Origin: Labilithrix sp. | Lineage (GTDB): Bacteria > Myxococcota_A > Polyangia > Polyangiales > Polyangiaceae | Assembly: GCA_028287065.1 (NCBI GenBank) | Contig: JAQBQJ010000107.1 | Location: forward strand, 1 to 51,176 | Length of the DNA stretch: 51,176 bases | Direction: 5' to 3' | Shown: piece after piece, positions 15,285 to 23,029 of the stretch | Numbering within the stretch: the first letter of the stretch is position 1 | Layout of the letters: the number at the start of each line of letters is the position of its first letter | Notes under the pieces: model-generated | The model's input: only the letters and a program-made list of their open reading frames with translations | Database searches by the model: none | Told to the model about the DNA's origin: nothing | Made by a program: the position numbers and the translations under genes

Positions 15285-16303
15285 CACGGGGAGGGGTCTA
15301 GCACGGGGTCGCCGGAGGCGGGAGCGGAGGCGGAGGCGGAGGCGGAGGCGGACGCGGAGGCGGAGGCGGAGGCGGGAGCGGACGCGGAGGCCGCCGCGGA
15401 CGCGATTTCCGGGTCGGCGCCTGCGTCGAGACGGGGATGCGGCGGGCGCGGCGGGGCGAGGGGAGGAGAGAGAGGGAGGCGTTCGGTGCGGACGCGATCG
15501 AAGAACGTCAGCGACATCTGGATGTCCCACTCCGCGAGCGTGTGACCTCCTTCGCGGATGACCATCGCGTGCGGCCACGACTCGCGCGTGAGATCGGCGT
15601 CGAGGTGGAGGACCTCGGGGCTCGACGGATCGTCGTCGGCGTCGACGAGGAGCATCGGAGGCTTTTCCCCGACCGGCGTCATCGGTGCGACCGGACCGGC
15701 GTGCGCGACGGTGACGGCATCGAACGGAACGAGCGCGCGCGACGCGATGAGCGACGCGAAATACCCGCCGTTCGAGAACCCGAGGAGGACGCGACGCGCC
15801 GGCCGTGCGCGACGCTCGGCCTCGGCGAGCGCGACCGACCAGCGACCGACGAACGCAGGTCCGTCGGATGCATTGCGCTCGTTGCTCGGCCAGCACCACC
15901 ACGCGGCGAGCTGCGGATCGGTGCATTGTCCCTGCATTCCGCGCAGCGCGAGCATCGAATAACCGCGCGCCGTGGCGAGTCGCGCCACGCGCGCCTGCTC
16001 TTCTTGCAGGTCGGCCTGACCCTCGGGCGAGTAGCGGCCGTGGAGGTACACGAGGAGCGCGGGAGGAGCGCGGGGCGTGCGTGCCATGGCGAAGCACCCT
16101 CCGCCGGGGATCGGCTCGAGGCCCGCCGCGCACCACGCGACGATCGCCGCGTCCGCCCGCTCGCTCGACGGCGCGGGCGCGCGGAGCTCACGCGTACGCC
16201 CGGCGAGCACGACGCCGGTGCTCACCGCGACGACGCCGAGCGCGACCGCCGCGTAGAATCTCCTGGCGTGCGCGTGCGCATGGGCGTCGGCGGCGCGGGA
16301 CAT
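15284..16303 (-). CDS. Alpha/beta hydrolase-fold protein with Ala-Ser tail
   Basis: 339 residues from ATG 16303; longer in-frame readings are Arg/Ser-rich and would invade the divergent DUF488 gene. A His-rich N-terminus precedes a single membrane or signal helix (Y-A-A-V-A-L-G-V-V-A-V-S-T-G-V-V-L). The catalytic domain has the oxyanion-like L-V-Y-L-H-G-R-Y, nucleophile elbow G-F-S-N-G-G-Y, an acid region V-D-A-D-D-D, and final His in E-G-G-H-T-L-A-E-W. This is the dienelactone hydrolase/esterase style. The C-terminus is a long Ala-Ser low-complexity tail encoded by hexamers (about 15305-15400). Substrate unknown; probably acts outside the cytoplasm. Confidence 0.75.
   Translation of the reverse strand: MSRAADAHAHAHARRFYAAVALGVVAVSTGVVLAGRTRELRAPAPSSERADAAIVAWCAAGLEPIPGGGCFAMARTPRAPPALLVYLHGRYSPEGQADLQEEQARVARLATARGYSMLALRGMQGQCTDPQLAAWWCWPSNERNASDGPAFVGRWSVALAEAERRARPARRVLLGFSNGGYFASLIASRALVPFDAVTVAHAGPVAPMTPVGEKPPMLLVDADDDPSSPEVLHLDADLTRESWPHAMVIREGGHTLAEWDIQMSLTFFDRVRTERLPLSPPLAPPRPPHPRLDAGADPEIASAAASASAPASASASASASASASASAPASGDPVLDPSP
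15305..15400 (-). repeat. Hexanucleotide array encoding (Ala-Ser)n
   Basis: On the minus strand GCCTCC-type hexamers repeat many times, with GCGTCC and GCTCCC variants, and encode an Ala-Ser dipeptide tail in the hydrolase. Such arrays are prone to length change. Confidence 0.8.
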
Positions 16304-16371
16304 GCCAGCGTCGTAGCGCAGGTCGCCGCGAGCAGCCACGGCGGAGCTCGCATCGATCGGCGGCGCGAGCC

Positions 16372-16827
16372 ATGCTTGCCGACGTGCCGATCCGCACGAA
16401 GCGCTGGAACGATCGCTTGGATCCCGACGACGGCTATCGCCTCCTGATCTGCCGGTATCGACCGCGCGGCGTCGCGAAGTCCGACGAGACGTGGGATGCA
16501 TGGTGCAAGGCGCTCGGCCCGAGCGAGGAGCTGCATGCGGCGGCCTACGGAAAGACCGGCCCGGCGCTCGCTTTCCCGGAGTACGAGCGGCGGTTCCTCG
16601 AGGAGATGTCGCGACAGCGGTACTGGATCGAGGGCTTTGCCGCGCATCTCCGGCGCGGCGAGACGATCACGTTGCTCTGCTCGTCGGCGTGCGTGGATGC
16701 GAGCCGCTGTCACCGAACCATCGTGAAAAGGCTCCTCGAAGCGGCCGCGGCCGGCCCGACGGCGGCGCCGAAGGCCACCGCGAACGACAAGGTCGTTCGG
16801 CGGCGCGGGTCGAGCTATTCTGACTGA
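16372..16827 (+). CDS. DUF488 family protein
   Basis: 151 residues. Early I-R-T-K-R-W-N-D and Y-R-L-L-I-C-R-Y-R-P-R-G-V, and the later L-L-C-S-S-A-C-V-D-A-S-R-C-H-R-T-I-V, match DUF488 proteins, whose Cys-x(n)-C-H-R segment is the most conserved part. The family has no firmly established function. Soluble. The next gene begins immediately at its stop (TGA then GTG), so the two are probably co-transcribed. Divergent from the hydrolase gene with a 68-nt gap. Confidence 0.8.
   Translation: MLADVPIRTKRWNDRLDPDDGYRLLICRYRPRGVAKSDETWDAWCKALGPSEELHAAAYGKTGPALAFPEYERRFLEEMSRQRYWIEGFAAHLRRGETITLLCSSACVDASRCHRTIVKRLLEAAAAGPTAAPKATANDKVVRRRGSSYSD
16816..16821 (+). promoter_or_regulatory. -10-like TATTCT before Cys-rich gene
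   Basis: TATTCT lies in the last codons of the DUF488 gene, 6 nt before GTG 16828; a possible internal leaderless promoter. Confidence 0.3.
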
Positions 16828-17856
16828 GTGACCGCACGCGGACCTCTCCCTCGACCGCGCCGGCTGCGCGCCGGCGTCAGCGTCGCGCTCGGCGTTTCGG
16901 CGCTGTTCGTGTACGTCGCGTGCGGGTTCGACGGCATCGCCAACGGGCCCGGCGCGTTCGCGCCGGTCGATGATGCCGGAGACGAGCGACCGACGATCTC
17001 GATGGGTGACGGCAGCAGCGCCGACGGACCTCTCGCATGCTCGCTCGAGCAGACGATGTGCGGCGCGGACTGTACGGATCTGAAGGCGGATCCGAAGAAC
17101 TGCGGTGCGTGCGGCATGGCGTGCTCCGAGCTCCAGACCTGCGACCAGGGGAAGTGCACCGTCCTCTGCGTCAACGAGAGCCTTCGCTGCAACGACTCGT
17201 GCATCGACCCGCAGACCGATCCGCTGCACTGCGGAAGCTGCACGAACGCGTGCGCTCCCGGCCTGCTGTGCTCCGCCGGAGCCTGCACGACGGACTGCGG
17301 CGCGCTCTCGACGTGCCCGCTCCCCGCCACCGCCGACGCCGGGACCGCGACCGCGTATTGCACGGATGAACAGACGGACAACAAGAACTGCGGCGCGTGC
17401 GGCAAGGCGTGCAAGGCGAACCAGCTCTGCAAGGCTGGCGTGTGCAAGGACGTGTGCACGGACGTGTCGCGCGTCGGCGACGTCTTCGCGCCGAACATGG
17501 TCGGCTGCGTCCAGACGGCGTCGTGGTTCCAGCGCATCTACATCTGTCCGCCGGGGTCGAAGGTATGCAGCGCCCAGGAGTGGACGCAGCGTCACGGCAC
17601 GAAGACGCCGACGTACGATTACTGGACCGACGACGACCTCCGTTGGTCGGGTGCGGACCAGAAATGCTCCGTGTCGGCTACGAGTGGGAACTACTGCGAC
17701 TACGGAACGCCGATGCGGGTGTGCGCGGGAAAGACCGATCCGCTCGGCAACCAGTGCCGGTGGACGAACTGCGGATTCAACGGCACGACGCCCAATCAGT
17801 ACTTGGGCGGCTGCATCGGCAACAAGACCGCAGGCGCGGTCTGCTGCACTCCCTGA
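16828..17856 (+). CDS. Cys-rich secreted protein with Stig1-like repeats
   Basis: 342 residues from GTG 16828. A basic N-terminus and hydrophobic stretch (V-S-V-A-L-G-V-S-A-L-F-V-Y-V-A-C) form a signal, probably of the lipoprotein type (Cys 32). Residues about 70-220 hold repeated modules of the form C-x(n)-D-x-K-N-C-G-A-C-G-x-x-C-x(n)-C-x-x-G-x-C, like the Stig1-type modules common in myxobacterial surface proteins. The C-terminal third (W-F-Q-R-I-Y-I-C-P-P-G to G-A-V-C-C-T-P) is a separate Cys- and Trp-rich domain. Likely extracellular and disulfide-stabilised. No catalytic motif seen. Confidence 0.75.
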   Translation: MTARGPLPRPRRLRAGVSVALGVSALFVYVACGFDGIANGPGAFAPVDDAGDERPTISMGDGSSADGPLACSLEQTMCGADCTDLKADPKNCGACGMACSELQTCDQGKCTVLCVNESLRCNDSCIDPQTDPLHCGSCTNACAPGLLCSAGACTTDCGALSTCPLPATADAGTATAYCTDEQTDNKNCGACGKACKANQLCKAGVCKDVCTDVSRVGDVFAPNMVGCVQTASWFQRIYICPPGSKVCSAQEWTQRHGTKTPTYDYWTDDDLRWSGADQKCSVSATSGNYCDYGTPMRVCAGKTDPLGNQCRWTNCGFNGTTPNQYLGGCIGNKTAGAVCCTP

Positions 17857-18452
17857 GGATCGTTCGCGCGCGCGGCCTGCATCTCGTTGCAGATGCGATC
17901 GATGCGCGTCGCGAACATCTCCCACAGGAAGGGTGCAACATACACGTTCAGGCCGGGCACCCATGCGAGGACGACCGCGGCGATGCCGAGCTTCTTCGGG
18001 ACCGGCGCGCGGAACGGGATGGTCGCGCGCATGCCTTCGAATGCGTCCGCGACGGCGACCACGAGCCCTAGCTTCCACACCCACGAGATGCCGGGGACGA
18101 AGCTGAGTCCCACGACGAGCCCCGAGCTCACGTTGTCGACCGGGCCGACCTTGCGGAGGATCTCGGGCAGGTTCGACCACGTCCGCTCGAGCCACAGGAG
18201 CTCGCAGATCGCGGCGATCATCCGGAGGACGAGCGCGACGAGGAGGAAGACGAGCGCGGTGACGAGCGGGCGGGCGTAGCGCTCCGGATCGTCCGGGTCG
18301 AAGAGCGGGATCGTGCGACGGAGATAGACGCCGAAGCCGATCGAGAAGGCGACGGCGATCGCGGAGAGGACCAGCGCGAGGATGCGTGCGCGCCGCGCGG
18401 GCGGACGTGCGAACGGGCGCACGATCAAGGGAGCGGCCTGCGCGGGCGGCAT
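17796..18452 (-). CDS. Membrane protein (DUF4328-like)
   Basis: 218 residues with about four membrane segments: after the basic start, at residues about 62-85, 110-135 and 155-175. The loop W-L-E-R-T-W-S-N-L-P-E and the S-F-V-P-G-I-S-W-V-W-K-L repeat of G-x-x-x-W pattern recall DUF4328-type proteins, but this is a tentative match. The 3' end overlaps the convergent Cys-rich gene by about 60 nt. TACACT stands 8 nt before the ATG. Confidence 0.65.
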   Translation of the reverse strand: MPPAQAAPLIVRPFARPPARRARILALVLSAIAVAFSIGFGVYLRRTIPLFDPDDPERYARPLVTALVFLLVALVLRMIAAICELLWLERTWSNLPEILRKVGPVDNVSSGLVVGLSFVPGISWVWKLGLVVAVADAFEGMRATIPFRAPVPKKLGIAAVVLAWVPGLNVYVAPFLWEMFATRIDRICNEMQAARANDPQGVQQTAPAVLLPMQPPKY

Positions 18453-18460
18453 GCGCGATC

Positions 18461-18466
18461 AGTGTA
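18461..18466 (-). promoter_or_regulatory. -10-like TACACT, leaderless arrangement
   Basis: TACACT on the minus strand with an 8-nt spacer to ATG 18452. Confidence 0.4.
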
Positions 18467-18486
18467 GCCCGAACGCGAGGCGGCGC

Positions 18487-19347
18487 TCAGGCTTGCGCGC
18501 GTGCGGCCGGCGGAGGCGGGGCGGCGAGTACGTCGCTCGCGTCGGTGTCGTCGTCCAGGGCGTCGCTCGAGTCGGAGGCGATGCGCACGCGCGACGGAGC
18601 GTCGTCGAAGCTGACGTGCGACGCGACACGCGTGTAGGACGCCGCGTCGGCCTTCGCGCGCTCACGCTTTGCGATGAGGACGGGCAGGATGAACATGAAG
18701 CCGGGGATCGTCGCGAGCGCGAGGGCCATACCCGCCGCGTCGTGCATGAAGAGCGCGGCGACGAGCGTGAGGACCGACGTGAGGCCGCCGAGCAAGATGC
18801 CCCACGCCCGCATCCTCACGACGCCGACCGCCGATGCGAGCAACGAGAAGGCGAGACCGAGGAGGGGGATCGCGGTGCCGAGGTGCCAGCGCATCCCATC
18901 GAGCGCGAAGAGGCCGGTCACGATCCCGGTGCCGGCCGAGGCGGTCGCGCTCGCGAGAAGCCAGCGGCGGAACGAGCTCGGCGCGAACTCGGCGCGAGCC
19001 TCGGGCGTGTGGAGCATCGGGCGGGCGAGCAGGAGCGCGCCGCCGCTGCTCGCCGCGAGCGCGGCGGCCATCCACTCGATGTGTCCACCGGACAGCGAGA
19101 TCATAGTGACGAGGACGCTCGGCGCAAGCACGGTCCATGCCGTGGCGCGCGACAGGACCTGGAGCGGCATCGATTTCCGCGCGAGCCCGATCCCAGCCGC
19201 GCCGACGACGCCGGCATAGGCGAGGAGGCCCCACTCGATCCAGTGCAGCTCGTGAACGGCGATCGCCGCGAGGCCGCCGGCCGTCGCGACGAGCGCGGCC
19301 GGTCCTGAGAGCCGAAGGCCGCGCGATAGGGCCGTATTCGTGGGCAT
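18487..19347 (-). CDS. Polytopic membrane protein, unknown function
   Basis: 286 residues with six or seven hydrophobic helices between residues 12 and 225, then a hydrophilic Asp/Ser/Ala tail. His residues sit in the second helix region (A-V-H-E-L-H-W-I-E-W). No transporter or enzyme signature is apparent. No Shine-Dalgarno sequence or -10-like element is evident close to the ATG. The large hairpin and repeat region lie upstream. Confidence 0.65.
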   Translation of the reverse strand: MPTNTALSRGLRLSGPAALVATAGGLAAIAVHELHWIEWGLLAYAGVVGAAGIGLARKSMPLQVLSRATAWTVLAPSVLVTMISLSGGHIEWMAAALAASSGGALLLARPMLHTPEARAEFAPSSFRRWLLASATASAGTGIVTGLFALDGMRWHLGTAIPLLGLAFSLLASAVGVVRMRAWGILLGGLTSVLTLVAALFMHDAAGMALALATIPGFMFILPVLIAKRERAKADAASYTRVASHVSFDDAPSRVRIASDSSDALDDDTDASDVLAAPPPPAARAQA

Positions 19348-19398
19348 CTGGGTTGGGACGCTCGAAGGGGTCGGGTTGTTCCCGGGTATCGCGGCGGA

Positions 19399-19510
19399 AG
19401 AGCCCGAGAGAACAGGTGATGGAAATGGAAACGGAAATGGAAATGCGTGAGGGGCTCTCCTCCGGCATTTCCATTTCCATTTCCATTTCCATCACCTGTT
19501 CTCTGGCTCT
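19399..19510. repeat. 112-nt hairpin made of GGAAAT hexamers
   Basis: The left arm (19399-19446) and right arm (19465-19510) are inverted copies with one mismatch and a 2-nt bulge. Each arm has an outer AGAGCC...AGAGAACAGGTGAT block and an inner run of four GGAAAT-type hexamers ending GC. The 18-nt loop itself contains a short GAGG/CCTC stem. As RNA or cruciform DNA it would be extremely stable. It lies in the 322-nt space between two minus-strand genes, so it may be in the 5' region of the membrane-protein gene or act as a terminator or boundary. Confidence 0.9.
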
Positions 19511-19523
19511 CTGAGGACCGCCG

Positions 19524-19597
19524 CCGGAACTAAGGACGGGCAGCCGGAACTAAGGACCGCCGCCGGAACTAAGGACGGGCGCCGGAACTAAGGACGG
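19524..19597 (+). repeat. Four copies of the CCGGAACTAAGGACGG repeat
   Basis: Copies at 19524-19539, 19544-19559 (one variant base near the end), 19563-19578 and 19582-19597, spaced 19-20 nt apart. Together with the hairpin before it and the hexamer tract after it, they fill the 322-nt gap downstream of the cyclic-nucleotide-binding-type gene. Confidence 0.9.
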
Positions 19598-19626
19598 GGG
19601 ACAGGGGGCAGGGGGGAATTCGAGTC

Positions 19627-19657
19627 CCTGTTCCTGTTCCTGTTCCTGTTCCCTGTT
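19627..19657. repeat. CCTGTT hexamer tract
   Basis: Five CCTGTT units, four contiguous (19627-19650) and one after an extra C (19652-19657), then a pyrimidine-rich run up to the stop of the minus-strand gene at 19670. The closing CCTGTTCTC also occurs in the right arm of the nearby 112-nt hairpin. Confidence 0.8.
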
Positions 19658-19669
19658 CTCTTTTCTCTC

Positions 19670-21001
19670 TCACTCCAGCAGCACGCTCGCCGGCAACGGG
19701 TCGTCCGCCATCTCCGCCAGCAGCGCCAGCACCGGCGGATACGTCGCTGCCAGCGCGGCGAACTTCGACGCCGGCAGCCGCAGCAGCACCGCTTCCGTCT
19801 GCGTCTTCACCGTCTCCGCTGCGCCCACCACGCCGACCAGGCTCGCATGGCCGAACGCGCTGCCTCGCGCGATGCGCGTCGTCTTGCCTCCCGCGCCCGT
19901 CGCCGAGACGTTGCCCGACAGCAGCACGTACAGGCCGTCGCTCCGCTTGCCTTGCTCCGACAGCACCGTGCCGGGCTCCGCGCGGCGCACCTCGAAGAGC
20001 TGCGCGAGCTCGAGGCGCACCTTCGGCTCGAACGTCGTGAACAGCGGCGACGCATGCATCAGGTTCATCACCAGGCGCCGCGCCAGCAGCTGGAACAACG
20101 CATCACCGATCGCCGCATGGCGCTCGGTCACCTCGTCGAGCTTCTTCTTCTCGATGCGCAGCGCCATCAGCGGCGTCTCCGCGCGGACGTCGGCCTGGCG
20201 CTCGCCCTCGTCGAGCAGACAGCCCTCCCCCACGATGTCGCCTTCGCCGAGACGGATCGAAGGGCTCCCTCGCACCGTCACGCGCGCGATGCCGTCGATG
20301 ATCGCGTACATCGCGAACGCACGCTCGCCGCGCACCATCATCATCGCGCCCGGGATCAGCTCGACGAGCTCGGCGGCGTCCGCGAGATCGAGCAGCGCCT
20401 CGCGCGACAGCCCCGCGAACAGCCGGAACGTCGCCATCGCTCCCAGCCGATCGATCGACGGCTCACGCGGCTCCGGCAGACGCTCCGAGACGACGAGGTC
20501 CACGCTCTCGATCACCTCGAGGTCCTCGATGTCGGTCAGCATGATGTCGAGGGACGACGCGTCCTCCACGTCCGTGAAGCGCACCTCGTCGATGTGCGAG
20601 TCCTGCGCGCGCCGGAGCGGCACCGGGCGCGCCGGCAGCGGCGGCGGTACGGCCGCGCGCGCCGGCAGCGGCGGCGGCTTCGCCACGACCTTCTTCGGCT
20701 CGAGCCGCGCGAGCAGATCCCCATGCGCGGGATTGATCGATGACGCGAGCTTCGCCATCGCGATCGCTCGCGGCAAGAAGCCCTTGTCCGCATAGCGCTC
20801 CGCCGCGCGCACGAACGCCTCTTCGGCCTCGTGCATCTTGCCGAGCCGGCGGTGCGCTTCACCGAGCCTCTGCGACCAGCGCGGCTCGTCCGCCTCGAGC
20901 ATCTCGAGCGCCGCGAGCGCCGTCACCGCGTCCGCCGGGCGGTCGCGTTCGACCGCTCGATCCCACTCCGCCCGCAGCTCCTCGATCCGTGCCGCGCTCA
21001 T
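19670..21001 (-). CDS. TPR protein with two cyclic-nucleotide-binding-type domains
   Basis: 443 residues. Residues 1-100 form helical TPR-like repeats (A-L-A-A-L-E-M-L-E-A-D-E-P-R-W, L-G-K-M-H-E-A-E-E-A-F). A Pro/Ala-rich linker and an acidic segment follow. Residues about 185-300 and 310-430 are two CRP/FNR-type cNMP-binding beta-barrels: the first has F-x-G-L-S-R-E-A-L-L-D-L and G-E-G-D-I-V-G-E-G-C-L-L-D-E-G, the second G-K-R-S-D-G-L-Y-V-L-L-S-G and A-R-G-S-A-F-G-H-A-S-L. The strict phosphate-binding R-x-A-x-x-A/S/T sequence is not clear in either, so ligand binding is uncertain. There is no DNA-binding helix-turn-helix, so it is a regulator or scaffold, not a CRP-type transcription factor. 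Confidence 0.8.
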   Translation of the reverse strand: MSAARIEELRAEWDRAVERDRPADAVTALAALEMLEADEPRWSQRLGEAHRRLGKMHEAEEAFVRAAERYADKGFLPRAIAMAKLASSINPAHGDLLARLEPKKVVAKPPPLPARAAVPPPLPARPVPLRRAQDSHIDEVRFTDVEDASSLDIMLTDIEDLEVIESVDLVVSERLPEPREPSIDRLGAMATFRLFAGLSREALLDLADAAELVELIPGAMMMVRGERAFAMYAIIDGIARVTVRGSPSIRLGEGDIVGEGCLLDEGERQADVRAETPLMALRIEKKKLDEVTERHAAIGDALFQLLARRLVMNLMHASPLFTTFEPKVRLELAQLFEVRRAEPGTVLSEQGKRSDGLYVLLSGNVSATGAGGKTTRIARGSAFGHASLVGVVGAAETVKTQTEAVLLRLPASKFAALAATYPPVLALLAEMADDPLPASVLLE

Positions 21002-21084
21002 TGACGCATGAAGCGGTCACGACCGCGCAGAGTCAAGCGCGCGTGCGCCGACACGACCCTTCGTTCGGGTAATCGGCGACCAGG

Positions 21085-21127
21085 TGGACGCACGATCCAC
21101 CCCTGTATTTACGTGGGATCGTGTGCA
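21085..21127. promoter_or_regulatory. Inverted repeats in a divergent intergenic region
   Basis: GCACGATCCAC (21091-21101) pairs with GTGGGATCGTGTGC (21114-21127) apart from a bulge, and GTGGA (21085-21089) pairs with TCCAC (21097-21101). The 250-nt gap lies between two divergent genes, so an operator or a 5' structured element is plausible. No further feature is recognised in this gap. Confidence 0.35.
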
Positions 21128-21249
21128 GTGAGAGTGCAAGATTCCGCGTGCGCAAACGCGATGCACATGCCAGATTTGTCTTGTCGACTTCGTTGCGCTC
21201 GCCGTCGCGGCGAGCCTCACACGAGTCGCCCGGAGGGTGCGTGGTTCGA

Positions 21250-23019
21250 GTGAAGACTGCAGGTCACCTCGGTCGCATGTACGCGCGAGCGGGCCTGATC
21301 GCTCTCGTCGTCGGGCTCGTCTCCGTGTCCGCGTGCTCGTCGTCGAGCAGCGCCGACGAGGCGAGCTGCACGAACGGCATCAAGGACGGCGACGAGGTCG
21401 GCGTCGACTGCGACGGCTCGTGCGCGACGAAGTGCACGGGCGCCGTCTGCGTCGACAACTCCGAATGCGCGAGCGCCAAGTGCGACGGCACCACGTGCGC
21501 GGCTCCCGCCGGCAAGCCGTGCGGCGTCGGCACGACCGTCGCGCAGTGCGACAACGGCCAGCCCTGCGAGCTCGACAAGGACTGCAAGGCCCTCACGTGC
21601 GACAACGGCACGTGCGCGGTGACGCCGGAGAGCCCGCCCGGCCCCGCCGACGGCAAGAAGAACAACGGCGAGACGGACGTCGACTGCGGCGGCGCGAACG
21701 CCCCGAAGTGCGCCGACGGCAAGGCCTGCGCGTCCGACGCCGACTGCACGACCGGCTACTGCCCGCCCGACAAGAAGGTCTGCATCGCGCCGACCTACGA
21801 GGACAAGGTCAAGAACGGCACCGAGACGGACGTCGACTGCGGCGGCAACACGAAGGCCACCGGCTTCAAGACGTGCGCCGAAGGGAAGGTCTGCGCGGCC
21901 GATACCGACTGCAACGGCGCGTGCAACTACGAGAAGAAGTGCGTCGACTCACCGAGCTGCAAGCCGCACAACGGCGGCGACACCTGCGGCGCGGGCGAGC
22001 TCCTGAACGCCACCGACAAGCGCGAGAGCTGCTGCAAGACGCTGCCGACCGGGTTCAACGATCCCGGCAACGCCGGCAAGAAGGTGTACCTCGACAAGTA
22101 CGAGATCACGGCAGGCCGCATCCGCGCATTCATCGAGGACATCACCGCGAAGAACGGCGGCAAGCCCAACGTGAAGGGCTGGATCGCCGCGAACCGCCCG
22201 AAGATCTGGAACCAGGCATGGGAGACGTTCCTGCCGACCGACGTCGAGCAGGACACGATCGTCGTCCCGCACAACCCGAGCAACAACACCGAGCAGCCGC
22301 CGTGGAACCGCAACACCGGGACGAACTTCCAGTTCAACGCGCAGCTCTACGTCTACGTGCACGGGCACAACTGCATCAACAGCGCCGGCTCGTACGGCTT
22401 CCCCACGTTCTGGCTGCCCGACGCGGTCATGACGAAGAACGGCGGCCTTCCGCGGCGTGACGCGTTCGACGGAAACGGGACGAAGTTCCTCGCCAAGGAC
22501 TACCTCGACGTGAAGTCCGCGGGCTGCGTCACGAACGCGATGCTCGCCGCGTTCTGTCACTGGGACGGCGGACAGCTCGCGACCGACGAGGTGCTCGACT
22601 TCGTCACGAGCGCACCGGCGAACCTCGGCAACAACCAGGGCTGCGGGACGCGCTGCGCGCCGCTCGCGTCGGTCAACGCGACGAGCGATTCCGGCTCGGG
22701 CACCTCGCCCGTCTACAACTTCCCGTACTTCGCCGATCCGCAGCCCACGCACGAAGGCACCGCTCGCATCGCCGCGCCGGGGCGCGTCGTCGCAGACGTG
22801 GTCCGCATCAACGCGGGCGACGAGCCGTGGATGGACCTGCACGGCAACATGGAAGAGGCCGTCCTCGACGTGACCGGTGCGACCTTCACCGGCAACTTCG
22901 GGCTGAAGTACCGCGGCATCGGATACAACAGCTCGCGGGCCCTCACCAACCCGACCAGCCTGAAGTACCCTGAGTACAAGGCCGCCTATACCGGCGGACG
23001 CTGCATGCGCTTCAAGTGA
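21250..23019 (+). CDS. Cys-rich lipoprotein with SUMF1/FGE-like domain, copy 1
   Basis: 589 residues from GTG 21250. GTG 21241 (closer to GGAGGG) and ATG 21277 are alternatives; all keep the lipoprotein signal ending V-S-A-C. The first 260 residues are Cys-rich modules of the form N-G-x-E-T-D-V-D-C-G-G-x(n)-C-x-x-G-K-x-C-x-x-D-x-D-C. From about residue 277 there is a formylglycine-generating-enzyme (SUMF1/PvdO) type fold: V-Y-L-D-K-Y-E-I-T-A-G-R, then F-C-H-W-D-G-G-Q-L-A-T-D-E-V, H-G-N-M-E-E-A-V-L-D and final G-G-R-C-M-R-F-K. The C-x(4)-C copper-binding active-site pair of true FGE is not visible, so a structural or binding role is likelier. Exported, surface-anchored. Ten nt separate it from its paralogue. 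Confidence 0.8.
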   Translation: MKTAGHLGRMYARAGLIALVVGLVSVSACSSSSSADEASCTNGIKDGDEVGVDCDGSCATKCTGAVCVDNSECASAKCDGTTCAAPAGKPCGVGTTVAQCDNGQPCELDKDCKALTCDNGTCAVTPESPPGPADGKKNNGETDVDCGGANAPKCADGKACASDADCTTGYCPPDKKVCIAPTYEDKVKNGTETDVDCGGNTKATGFKTCAEGKVCAADTDCNGACNYEKKCVDSPSCKPHNGGDTCGAGELLNATDKRESCCKTLPTGFNDPGNAGKKVYLDKYEITAGRIRAFIEDITAKNGGKPNVKGWIAANRPKIWNQAWETFLPTDVEQDTIVVPHNPSNNTEQPPWNRNTGTNFQFNAQLYVYVHGHNCINSAGSYGFPTFWLPDAVMTKNGGLPRRDAFDGNGTKFLAKDYLDVKSAGCVTNAMLAAFCHWDGGQLATDEVLDFVTSAPANLGNNQGCGTRCAPLASVNATSDSGSGTSPVYNFPYFADPQPTHEGTARIAAPGRVVADVVRINAGDEPWMDLHGNMEEAVLDVTGATFTGNFGLKYRGIGYNSSRALTNPTSLKYPEYKAAYTGGRCMRFK

Positions 23020-23029
23020 GGATGCCCCC

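Noticed and set aside
18662-19495. Minus-strand frame beginning Met-Glu-Met-Glu repeats from the hairpin
   Set aside because: The start is only the hexamer hairpin read as dipeptides, and the rest overlaps the membrane protein in another frame.
19524-19597. CRISPR-like array from four evenly spaced 16-bp units
   Set aside because: The gaps are only 3-4 nt and the same unit occurs singly or in pairs elsewhere.
21002-21249. tRNA or small RNA gene in the divergent gap
   Set aside because: Inverted repeats are present but no cloverleaf or T-loop sequence could be drawn.
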